Below, one piece after another: positions 1 through 7,702 of a stretch of DNA of 11,930 bases; position 1 is the first letter of the stretch; each line of letters starts with the position of its first letter. The DNA comes from Arthrobacter sp. (GTDB lineage: Bacteria > Actinomycetota > Actinomycetes > Actinomycetales > Micrococcaceae): contig JAODMS010000005.1 in assembly GCA_025464925.1 (NCBI GenBank), forward strand, positions 1 through 11,930, written 5' to 3'. A program made the translations under genes and the position numbers. Under the pieces are notes generated by a model. That model did no database searches, was not told the DNA's origin, and worked only from the letters and a program-made list of their open reading frames with translations.

Positions 1-109
1 GCTCCGAGTCCGTCACCAGTGCGGCCACCTCGATGAGGGCGTCGTTCTTGGTGTCCAGGCCGGTCATTTCGCAGTCGATCCAGACGATGCGTTCATTAGA
101 TATAGGCAC
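1..109 (-). CDS. orn: Oligoribonuclease, N-terminal fragment (cut by window edge)
   Basis: The first 36 codons on the minus strand read (V/M)[18 protein letters not shown], then a stretch ending [23 protein letters not shown] is the ExoI motif of DEDDh-family oligoribonuclease; its Asp and Glu are the first two metal ligands. The enzyme degrades 2-5 nt RNA and pGpG to mononucleotides in the cytoplasm and finishes mRNA decay. The rest of the gene lies beyond position 1. I chose the GTG at 109-107. It is the only plausible start, because the nearby ATG at 96-94 is in the wrong frame. There is no good Shine-Dalgarno sequence, but a TAGGCT hexamer ends 6 nt before the GTG, so the mRNA is probably leaderless. 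The gene diverges from the mannosyltransferase gene. Family assignment is secure despite the short fragment. Confidence 0.9.
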   Translation of the reverse strand, partial: MPISNERIVWIDCEMTGLDTKNDALIEVAALVTDSE

Positions 110-115
110 CCGCCC

Positions 116-121
116 AGCCTA
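116..121 (-). promoter_or_regulatory. Candidate -10 element for leaderless orn mRNA
   Basis: On the minus strand TAGGCT is followed by six bases and then the GTG start of orn. This fits the TAnnnT -10 of actinobacterial SigA-type promoters, placed so that transcription would begin at the start codon. I see no recognisable -35 at 17-18 bp. Inferred from position only. Confidence 0.45.
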
Positions 122-266
122 CCGTTACGTCGCTCCAGGGCCGTCCGGTGCTAGGATTTCGGGTACGCGGGCGGCGAATTTTTCGTCCTCCCGGCGCGCC
201 CCGTGCCGGATGCATCGGCAGGCCGAGGGCAGCTTTGTGCCCCAAAACAGATTGGACAATCCTGAG

Positions 267-1832
267 ATGACGGCGCCTGTACCTGCGGCAGTTGCGGTGG
301 AGAAATCGACTGCCGCCACGTCCTCCGCGGCAGTCGTTGCTGAAGTGGATAACGCCCGATCGCCTCTCCTCGCGGGGTTCCTGGGCTCGATGTTCATGGC
401 CATCGGTTCGCTCGGCGTCGGGTGGCTCGCGCCGGCGTCGGAGCTTCGACGCCTTCCGCTATTCATCTGGATGCGCACCGAAGCGGTCGGCGTCAGCCTG
501 TCGATTGTGCTGCTGGCCTTCGGCGGCATGCTGCTGGTCCGCGCCTGGCTGCGGCTGGGCCAAAGGGTGCGCGTCTGGGGAGCAGACGCCCGCAAGGCCA
601 CGCTCCAGGCCGTCGTGGCCTGGGGCCTGCCGATGATGTTCTCGGTTCCGCTGTTCAGCCGCGACGTCTATGCCTTCATCGGCCAGGGCCGTCTGATGGT
701 GGAGGGGTTCAACCCCTACGAAAACGGCATCTCCGCGCTGTCCAACTATTTCCAGCTGGGCGCCGACAAGATGTGGACCGAAGCCCCTGTTCCGTATGGG
801 CAGCTGTTCCTCTGGATCGAACAGTTCGTCGTCTGGTCCACCAACGTGCACCCGGAAGCCAGCATCATGCTGTTCCGCCTCGCCGCGCTGATCGGCATCG
901 TGCTGTGCGTGATCTATGTGCCCAAGCTCGCCGACCTTCACGGTGTCAATCCGCACCGGGCCCTGTGGCTGACCGCCGCCAACCCGCTGTTCCTCACCAA
1001 CTTCATCGCCAGCGTCCACAACGACGCCCTGATGATCGGCCTGGCCCTCGCCGGCCTCTACTACTGCGCGACCCGGCGGGTCATCCTCGGCCTCGTGCTC
1101 GTGACCCTCTCCATCGCGGTCAAGCCCATCACCGTGGTCTTCCTGCCCTTCATCGGCCTGCTGTGGGCGGGAAAGAACGCCAACTGGCCACGGAAGTTCG
1201 TGTTCTGGGGGCTCACCGCCGGGATCAGCTTCGGGCTGCTGTACGCCATGAGCCTGGTCAACGGCTTCGGCTTCGGCTGGATCAACGGGCTGTCCGCGCC
1301 GGGCAGCATCTGGATCTGGTACGCGCCCGTCGGCCTGCTCGGCCTGGTGGTGGCCTCCATCTCCAACGCCTTCGGACTCGACGGCTGGGGCCTGGCCAAG
1401 TGGGTGTACGACGCCGGCAAGCTGCTCGCCGTCGGGATCGTCGCCTGGCAGATTTTCCGCGGCGACCACGACCGCCTGATGCGCCGGCTTACCCTCGCGT
1501 TCGCCGCCGTCGTCGTGCTCGCCCCGATGATCCAGTCCTGGTACATCGTCTGGCTCATTCCCCTGTTCGCCGTCACCGGCATCCGCGATGACTGGCAGGT
1601 CAAGGCGCTGTACTTCATCGTGTCCTTCTTCATGGTGTACGCGATCTCGGACCAGCTGGAAGTCTTCCCCTACCTGCAGACCTCGGACCTTGGGCTGGCC
1701 CTGGCGCTGGCCCGCAACGCCGCCGCGATCATCGCCCTGCTGTTTGCCCTTTACCTGATCTTCCTTGATCCACGCACCAAGCTGCTGTTCAGCAAATCGG
1801 ACGAACCGGTCACCACCCGCCCGGTGATCTGA
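267..1832 (+). CDS. mptB: Polyprenol-phosphomannose-dependent alpha-1,6-mannosyltransferase, MptA/MptB family
   Basis: This is a 521-residue polytopic membrane protein with roughly a dozen hydrophobic segments after a short Ala-rich cytoplasmic N-terminus. It resembles the GT-C mannosyltransferases MptA/MptB, which extend the alpha-1,6-mannan core of lipomannan or related lipoglycans using polyprenyl-phosphomannose outside the membrane. The main support is the loop after the third hydrophobic segment, PLFSRDVYAFIGQGRLMVEGFNPY (residues 128-151). It carries the conserved Arg-Asp (D133) of this family, and its length is close to mycobacterial MptB (about 550). The start is uncertain. ATG 267 has only a weak GGA upstream. 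GTG 237, ten codons earlier, has GAGGG at a 7-nt spacing. The frame also stays open to position 33, overlapping orn, which is not credible. A TAGGAT at 152-157 could be the -10. MptA versus MptB is not resolved from sequence alone. Confidence 0.85.
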   Translation: MTAPVPAAVAVEKSTAATSSAAVVAEVDNARSPLLAGFLGSMFMAIGSLGVGWLAPASELRRLPLFIWMRTEAVGVSLSIVLLAFGGMLLVRAWLRLGQRVRVWGADARKATLQAVVAWGLPMMFSVPLFSRDVYAFIGQGRLMVEGFNPYENGISALSNYFQLGADKMWTEAPVPYGQLFLWIEQFVVWSTNVHPEASIMLFRLAALIGIVLCVIYVPKLADLHGVNPHRALWLTAANPLFLTNFIASVHNDALMIGLALAGLYYCATRRVILGLVLVTLSIAVKPITVVFLPFIGLLWAGKNANWPRKFVFWGLTAGISFGLLYAMSLVNGFGFGWINGLSAPGSIWIWYAPVGLLGLVVASISNAFGLDGWGLAKWVYDAGKLLAVGIVAWQIFRGDHDRLMRRLTLAFAAVVVLAPMIQSWYIVWLIPLFAVTGIRDDWQVKALYFIVSFFMVYAISDQLEVFPYLQTSDLGLALALARNAAAIIALLFALYLIFLDPRTKLLFSKSDEPVTTRPVI

Positions 1833-2314
1833 GCCCCGGGAAGATGCGGCTTTCGACAGGGTCCTGCTGTCGTTGGAGTTGAAGCGGCGTCGGTTTTCGA
1901 CGCGGGAGCCGCCCCGGTGGTGCACGGCATTCCGGACGACTACCGGCTGCAGGACGGTGACCTGCCGGGACTAAGGGGCTTTTTGGTACGGCTGGTGGGG
2001 GAATGCCGCCGTCAGTTTCGCCGAGGGAACGGCGGACCGGCGGACCAGACGCTCATCGGTGCCACGGATGCCGCCCCGGCCCGGGGGAGTGAGGCCGCCC
2101 GGACCGGGAACAAGACGGTGGCCATCACCGCCGACGGCCGGTCATCCGGACCTTGCCGCACGGCGACGGTCGCTGCGTCCGCCGAGACAGGACTGGCAGC
2201 GGACCACGGCCCAGGTCCGGGCCGCGCCGCTGGCAGGCGGGACCCGGTGGCCCCGAACAGGCTCAGCGTCCCCTGGCGGGATCCGGAGGACCGGCATGGT
2301 CGCTCAGGACGGCT
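1833..2314. other. 482-bp region without a convincing gene
   Basis: This stretch lies between the convergent ends of the mannosyltransferase and LapA-family genes. The plus frame following the mannosyltransferase stop stays open through it. Its translation is low-complexity Arg/Gly/Ala/Pro with codons rare in the neighbours (CTA, AGG, TTG, GTA), and it continues antisense through the LapA gene. A second plus frame gives FDRVLLSLELKRRRFSTREP near 1848-1907 before a stop at 1971-1973, which could be decayed coding sequence. A 6-bp hairpin at 1887-1903 (GCGTCG/CGACGC, loop GTTTT) may help terminate the upstream gene. I see no RNA gene or repeat. Confidence 0.5.
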
Positions 2315-2818
2315 TCAGCGGTGTCCGCCGGCTTTGACGCGCTGGCGGTGTGCCGCGAGCCGGAGCTGGATGATCCGGGCGGCTCCGGCGATGGCAACCA
2401 GCACTCCGCCGCCGACTGCTGCAATGAACAGGGCGATGCCAAGCGAGACGGCACCCTGCAGGCCAAAGAACTTAACCAGCACGGAGTCCTGGTTCTGCAG
2501 GATGAAGGCGATGAGCAGGATCAGCACCACCAGGGCGCTGGCCACGGCCACCCAGACCATTCCGGCGCGGGTGACCTGGTTTCGTTCCGGGCCTGCGGCA
2601 GGCATCGGCTCAGGCCTATCCTCGCGCGGCGGCGCCGTCACCGCGTCAGTCCGCGGCGCCCCTGCCGTGGATCCGGGTCCACCGCCCGGCAGCTGCCCCG
2701 CCGTTTCATCGGCGGTGTAGCCGAAGGAAGCGGAGGACGTGTCTCCTGGGAGCGCGGACTCCGTGCGCTGGTTCGGCGCCGGCTCGCTAGGGTCGAAATC
2801 GCGGGGTGTCTGGGTCAT
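2315..2818 (-). CDS. LapA-domain (DUF1049) small integral membrane protein
   Basis: This encodes a 167-residue protein. Residues 1-80 are hydrophilic, probably disordered and rich in Pro, Gly, Thr and Ala. Two transmembrane helices follow (about 86-107 and 121-147), then a short basic tail. The segment FILQNQDSVLVKFFGLQG (about 105-122), between the helices, matches the LapA/DUF1049 pattern. In E. coli LapA acts with LapB in LPS assembly, but this organism has no LPS, so the actinobacterial role is unknown. The ATG at 2818-2816 is well supported by AAAGGA nine bases upstream. An in-frame ATG at 2836 would include that ribosome-binding site inside the gene and is rejected. The long acidic/Pro-rich N-terminus is an addition compared with the roughly 100-residue minimal family. 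The gene stands alone. Confidence 0.82.
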   Translation of the reverse strand: MTQTPRDFDPSEPAPNQRTESALPGDTSSASFGYTADETAGQLPGGGPGSTAGAPRTDAVTAPPREDRPEPMPAAGPERNQVTRAGMVWVAVASALVVLILLIAFILQNQDSVLVKFFGLQGAVSLGIALFIAAVGGGVLVAIAGAARIIQLRLAAHRQRVKAGGHR

Positions 2819-3236
2819 GGCGGCTGTTCCTTTCATATGTTGATCCGCCGAAGCGGGAAGAGCGGCAACGCCGTTACGCAGCTGTCGTTGTTGGGGCGAG
2901 GCTGGCCGGAGGAGCCCGGTTGCCTGCCCACCAAGATAATAATAAGCATACTGATGGTAACTGCGGCGTGTGCCCGCCCAGGGGACGGTAAACCGGCGTG
3001 CGAAACGGCCCCAGAATCCTGGAGTGCCGCGGCCACGCGGGTCTTCGGGCGGCCCAGGACGACTCCAGGAGGCCGTTGGGGCCATCTACGGACCCGGCCG
3101 GGTTTGCGGCCATCCGATGGCCCTGGGCCTGATGGCCGGAATGGGTCCGGCCTGTATGTGGCGTTCAAATGCACCACGTGGATATAGCGGCCGGCGCGCC
3201 CAGGGCGGCGGTGCTGCTCTTGGCTGCAGGATCCGG
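2819..3236. other. 418-bp leader/intergenic region with an AT-rich island
   Basis: No credible gene is present. Short frames on both strands are Arg/Pro/Gly-rich without codon bias. An AT-rich island at about 2933-2960, unusual in this GC-rich context, reads TATTATTAT on the minus strand. It lies roughly 115 bp before the LapA-family start and could hold its -10 region, but I find no -35 at proper spacing. A CCACGTGG palindrome near 3174-3181 and a GGCGCGCC site nearby have no assigned role. Confidence 0.4.
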
Positions 3237-3274
3237 GGCTTTGACCTGCGGAGCGCTATCCGCAGGTCAAAGCC
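3237..3274 (-). terminator. Perfect 16-bp hairpin downstream of tRNA-Arg
   Basis: GGCTTTGACCTGCGGA (3237-3252) is followed by the six-base loop GCGCTA and the exact reverse complement (3259-3274). It begins 9 bases beyond the tRNA 3' end on the minus strand. The position suggests a transcription terminator or a 3'-processing barrier for the tRNA transcript. There is no U-tract on either side, which is common for actinobacterial terminators. The perfect stem is seen directly; its function is inferred. Confidence 0.7.
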
Positions 3275-3283
3275 GCATCCTTG

Positions 3284-3356
3284 TGCCCCAGGAGGGAATC
3301 GAACCCCCGACCGGCGGATTAGAAGGCCGCTGCTCTATCCCCTGAGCTACTGGGGC
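3284..3356 (-). tRNA. tRNA-Arg (anticodon TCT)
   Basis: On the minus strand the acceptor stem GCCCCAG pairs with CTGGGGC, followed by discriminator A. The D arm is GCTC-AGGGGATA-GAGC. The anticodon arm is GCGGC-CTTCTAA-TCCGC with anticodon TCT, which reads AGA. The T arm is GGGGG-TTCGATT-CCCTC. The body is 73 nt. The 3' CCA is not encoded (CAA follows the discriminator), so it must be added by nucleotidyltransferase. The closing pair of the anticodon stem is C:T, a mismatch. A TAAACT at 3398-3403 (minus) is a possible -10 giving a leader of about 35 nt, and the hairpin at 3237-3274 probably ends the transcript. AGA is a rare codon in GC-rich genomes, so one such gene is expected. Confidence 0.95.
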
Positions 3357-3592
3357 ACGTCGGCATGCCATCCGCTGCTGCGGAGGGCGCCTCCAAAAGT
3401 TTACCGTGCGTTGCGGCCCCGGGCGATCAGGATTGCCCAGCGGTTTGTCCTGACGGCTCCGGGCTCGTCCCCGACACCGCTTTTGTTCTCCGGTTTTCCA
3501 CATGGCGCAGTCCGTCCCTCGCCGCAGGCTGCCCCCCGGCGCGAAGCTGGAAGTGCCTGCTAGGGCATGACAATTCGAGACAGGACAGAAGA

Positions 3593-4114
3593 ATGAGTGA
3601 CAACATCACAGTCCGTGGCTTCGTCGCCTCGGAGATCAAAACCTCAACAACCCCCGGTGGCGTGGCCACGGCGTCTTTCCGCCTGGGTTCCACCGAGCGG
3701 CGTTTTGACCGCGCCTCCAGCGCGTGGGTTGATGGAAACACCAACTGGTTCACGGTCCAGGGCTACCGCCAACTGGCTGGAAATGTCGGCTGCAGCATCA
3801 AGAAGGGCCAGCGGGTCATCGTCATCGGCAGGCTGAAGATGCGGAGCTGGGAAAAGGACGGCAGGGTCTATCACGTGGCCGAAATCGACGCCGAGTCCGT
3901 CGGGCATGACCTCATGTGGGGTTCGGCCAATTTCACGCGGATGGCCGGAGCCGGCAACCAGGCGGCCGCGGGGCAGTCTGCCACTGCCACGACGGGCCAG
4001 GAGGACAGCCCGGACGAGCACCGGCCCCCCGAGGACGAGGAAGTAGATGACACAGGCGGCGAGGTGGAGGAGGTCGATGAGGAGACCGGCGAACTGAAAG
4101 GAGCCGCAGCCTGA
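3593..4114 (+). CDS. ssb: Single-stranded DNA-binding protein paralogue
   Basis: This encodes a 173-residue protein with an SSB OB fold over about residues 4-108. It opens NITVRGFVASE and contains NWFTVQGYRQLA, KGQRVIVIGRLKMRSW and the closing AEIDAESVGHDL. It should bind ssDNA, probably as a tetramer. The tail (about 133-169) is strongly acidic, with runs such as EDEEVDD and EVEEVDEE. It ends ETGELKGAAA rather than the DDDIPF-type tip that recruits repair and replication partners in the main SSB. No rpsF, rpsR or rplI neighbours are present, so this looks like the secondary SSB of actinobacteria rather than the essential one. ATG 3593 has AGGA seven bases upstream; the open frame back to 3365 crosses non-coding DNA. 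Its closeness to ettA recalls the Rv2478c-Rv2477c neighbourhood of M. tuberculosis. Confidence 0.9.
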   Translation: MSDNITVRGFVASEIKTSTTPGGVATASFRLGSTERRFDRASSAWVDGNTNWFTVQGYRQLAGNVGCSIKKGQRVIVIGRLKMRSWEKDGRVYHVAEIDAESVGHDLMWGSANFTRMAGAGNQAAAGQSATATTGQEDSPDEHRPPEDEEVDDTGGEVEEVDEETGELKGAAA

Positions 4115-4197
4115 ACTCGTCCCGCCGCGAGGCCCGACCGCGTTGGAGCCATGGCGCTGGGAGCCGGACTCCGAATGCCGCATGGCAGAATTGCCGG

Positions 4198-4776
4198 ATG
4201 ATGCGAGCCAGAACAAGCAGAGGCCGGACGGCACCCCATGCTTTCGCGGGCGATGGGCTCCGCCCCCGTTACCGGCGTGCCGCGGCTCTGGGAGTCCTGG
4301 CCCTGGCGCTGGTGTCTGCTGCCTGCTCCGCACCGACAAATGAAAACGGGGAAGCCGCTGCGCCGCCGGCTCGAACCGCAGCTGCCTCCGCCGTAACGGG
4401 GGAGGGCGCGGCATCAGCCGGCGGTTCCGGCACTCACCCGCCGGCGGACCTGGCGCCAGCGGGCCCTGCACCGGCGGACCTTGCCGCGGCGGACGTTAAA
4501 GCCAGAGTGGAGGCGGCCCTGACGGGAGCTGTCGCCGGCGGGCGTCTGCCAGCCACCGAACAGCTCCGGGCCGCGCTGGCCGGGGCGGGCCTGGCGGCCG
4601 AAGCCGTGGAAGTAACCGCGAGCCGGACGCCCACGGGCCTGGCAGCCGACGCCGTCGAAGCCGCCGTGAGGGAGGGCGACAGCTGTGTCGTTGCCCAGGT
4701 TCGGAAGGGCAGCGTTGTCGTCAGTGTTCTCCCGGCACTGGCGGAGGGCCGGTGCCTGGTGGGTGCTGAGGGCTGA
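4198..4776 (+). CDS. Secreted lipoprotein, DUF6993-like
   Basis: This encodes a 192-residue protein. A basic N-terminus (RPRYRR) precedes a hydrophobic helix (about 28-40) and a relaxed lipobox SAAC with Cys43, so the mature protein is probably diacylated and anchored outside the membrane. A low-complexity linker follows (about 44-97, Ala/Pro/Gly, with repeated PADLA). A C-terminal globular domain of about 95 residues includes GLAAEAVEVTASRTPTGLA, a Cys in GDSCVVAQVR and a second Cys in GRCLVG; these two Cys could form a disulfide. The domain resembles the DUF6993 family of Micrococcales by my recollection; no function is known. The start is ATG 4198 or the adjacent ATG 4201. No Shine-Dalgarno sequence is evident, but CAGAAT ends six bases before 4198, a weak leaderless-type -10. 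It lies 83 bp after ssb and 94 bp before ettA on the same strand. Confidence 0.75.
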   Translation: MMRARTSRGRTAPHAFAGDGLRPRYRRAAALGVLALALVSAACSAPTNENGEAAAPPARTAAASAVTGEGAASAGGSGTHPPADLAPAGPAPADLAAADVKARVEAALTGAVAGGRLPATEQLRAALAGAGLAAEAVEVTASRTPTGLAADAVEAAVREGDSCVVAQVRKGSVVVSVLPALAEGRCLVGAEG

Positions 4777-4857
4777 GGGCTGCCTCCGGCAGCAGGGACC
4801 GGAAGTCCAGCAGCGCATCGCGGACCCGTTGAATGTGAGTTATCCGCGCCGAGCCAC

Positions 4858-4863
4858 TAGATT
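4858..4863 (+). promoter_or_regulatory. Candidate -10 element for leaderless ettA mRNA
   Basis: TAGATT is followed by seven bases and then ATG 4871. No Shine-Dalgarno sequence is present; only AGG, too close to the start, is seen. The arrangement matches actinobacterial leaderless promoters. No clear -35 at 17-18 bp. Confidence 0.45.
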
Positions 4864-4870
4864 TGTAGGC

Positions 4871-6553
<1,683 letters not shown>

Positions 6554-6589
6554 GTCCGCGACAAGGTCCAGGGCAGGCCTCTTCAGCAA

Positions 6590-6630
6590 GGCAGAAGGCC
6601 GGCTCCCCGTCCGGGGGCCGGCCTTCTGCC
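6590..6630. terminator. Bidirectional terminator between ettA and tesB
   Basis: A 14-bp perfect stem, GGCAGAAGGCCGGC (6590-6603) with GCCGGCCTTCTGCC (6617-6630), is extended after a one-base bulge by CCCC/GGGG around a GTCC loop. It starts 37 bases after the ettA stop and ends 28 bases from the tesB stop on the other strand. It should serve both convergent genes. There is no U-tract. Confidence 0.8.
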
Positions 6631-6658
6631 TGCGCCGCGCCAGCTGGCTCGCCCGGCG

Positions 6659-7639
6659 TCAGCCGCGCTCGCCCTTGCGCATCTGGTGCTGCAGGACCTC
6701 GGACTGGAAGGCGCCGGCCGCCTTGTGCTTCAGGTCGGTCGGGACCCGGACCATGCCTTCCTGCGCCACGGTGGCCACGTGCCGGCCGTCGCGGCTGAAG
6801 ACTTTGCCGGTGGCCAGGCCCCGGGCGCCCTGGGCGCTGGGGGAGTCCTGGACGTAGAGCAGCCACTCATCCACCCGGACCGGGCGGTGCCACCACATGG
6901 CGTGGTCCAGGCTCGCCACGGACATCCCCGGGGTGATCCAGCTCAATCCATGCTTGCGGAGGACCGGCTCCAGCAACGTGTAGTCGCTCGCGTAGGCCAG
7001 GGCTGCGCGGTGCAGGTCGGGATTGTCCGGCATGGGGCCGAAGGTCTTCATCCAGACCGCGTTACGTGCTTCCTTGGGGCCCTCGGCCGAGACATACAGT
7101 GCCGGGTCGACGTGCCGGATGTCGAAGGGGCGCTCGTAGGCCCAGTGCCGCGCCACCGGGTGGTCGAACTTCCCGAGCAGGTCCGCGGTACTGGGCAGGG
7201 ATTCCGGGCTCGGAATGCCGGCGGGCATCTCCGACTGGTGTTCGATCCCCTCGTCCTCCTCCTGGAACGACGCGATCATCGACAGGATGGGCGTTCCCTC
7301 CTGGTACGCGTGGACCCGCCGGGCCGAAAAAGACCGGCCGTCGCGCAGGCGCTCGACGCCGAAGGTGATCGGCTTGTCGGCGTCGCCGGGACGCAGGAAA
7401 TAGCCGTGCATCGAGTGCACGCTGCGTCCGGGCGAAACGGTCCGGCTGCCGGCCACGAGGGACTGGGCCAGCACCTGGCCGCCGAAGACCCGCTTCCGGG
7501 GCTGCTGCTGCGAGGGGCCCAGGAAAATATCCTCGTCCGTCCGGACGCCCTCCAAGTCACCGAGGTCCAGGAGCTGGATGAGTGAGGAGGTGGGGTCCTG
7601 GGTGGGCAGCGCCTGCAATCCGGCTTCGGCTTCAGTCAT
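6659..7639 (-). CDS. tesB: Acyl-CoA thioesterase II (TesB family, double hotdog)
   Basis: This encodes a 326-residue protein with two hotdog folds in one chain. The N-terminal half contains RVFGGQVLAQSL (about 50-61) and SVHSMHGYFLRPGD (about 73-86). The C-terminal half contains LAYASDYTLLEP, with the probable catalytic Asp, GMSVASLDHAMWWHRPVRVDEWLLY, and VATVAQEGMVR, with the Gln of the Asp-Thr-Gln catalytic set. Here Ser stands where E. coli TesB has Thr. The enzyme hydrolyses fatty acyl-CoA to free acid and CoA in the cytoplasm. It is about 40 residues longer than E. coli TesB (286), partly from an N-terminal extension and an acidic insert near 130-150. ATG 7639 has no Shine-Dalgarno sequence, but TAGAGT ends six bases upstream. 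It is divergent from the next gene. Confidence 0.93.
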   Translation of the reverse strand: MTEAEAGLQALPTQDPTSSLIQLLDLGDLEGVRTDEDIFLGPSQQQPRKRVFGGQVLAQSLVAGSRTVSPGRSVHSMHGYFLRPGDADKPITFGVERLRDGRSFSARRVHAYQEGTPILSMIASFQEEDEGIEHQSEMPAGIPSPESLPSTADLLGKFDHPVARHWAYERPFDIRHVDPALYVSAEGPKEARNAVWMKTFGPMPDNPDLHRAALAYASDYTLLEPVLRKHGLSWITPGMSVASLDHAMWWHRPVRVDEWLLYVQDSPSAQGARGLATGKVFSRDGRHVATVAQEGMVRVPTDLKHKAAGAFQSEVLQHQMRKGERG

Positions 7640-7645
7640 GGTTTG

Positions 7646-7674
7646 ACTCTAGACGTCATCCCGGCACTGCTCAA
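7646..7674 (-). promoter_or_regulatory. tesB promoter, leaderless type
   Basis: On the minus strand TTGAGC (7674-7669), a 17-base spacer and TAGAGT (7651-7646) form a good SigA-type promoter. Six bases separate the -10 from the tesB ATG, so the transcript should start at or next to the start codon. This is the only leaderless candidate in the window with a recognisable -35 at correct spacing. Confidence 0.6.
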
Positions 7675-7689
7675 AAGAGGCGCAGCCGG

Positions 7690-7695
7690 TAGAGT
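7690..7695 (+). promoter_or_regulatory. Candidate -10 element for the 219-residue protein gene
   Basis: TAGAGT is identical to the tesB -10 and lies seven bases before the GTG at 7703. The -35 position at 17 bp (about 7667-7672, CTGCTC) is poor and overlaps the tesB -35 on the other strand, so the two promoters may compete. Confidence 0.45.
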
Positions 7696-7702
7696 CCATT
7701 GT

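Noticed and set aside
459..1925. A 488-codon open frame antisense to the mannosyltransferase gene.
   Set aside because: The translation is low-complexity Gly/Asp/Glu/His/Gln-rich sequence typical of an antisense shadow; the plus strand encodes a well-recognised membrane protein.
1917..2720. Plus-strand frame of 267 codons starting at GTG 1917.
   Set aside because: It has no ribosome-binding site and Arg/Pro/Thr-rich composition. It continues through the LapA-family gene in antisense, where the minus strand has the better protein and start site.
2153..3187. Plus-strand frame of 344 codons across the LapA-family gene and its leader.
   Set aside because: It is Arg/Gly/Pro-rich with no recognisable domain, overlaps a supported minus gene, and has no codon bias in the leader part.
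3421..3438. Short hairpin GGGCGATC/GATTGCCC upstream of the tRNA.
   Set aside because: It has eight pairs including one wobble and a two-base loop, and no clear function. Such stems are common by chance at this GC content.
7643..7702. TTG at 7643 as the start of the 219-residue protein.
   Set aside because: It would put both divergent promoters inside the coding sequence; the added 20 residues look like translated promoter DNA, and GTG 7703 has the -10 at the right place.
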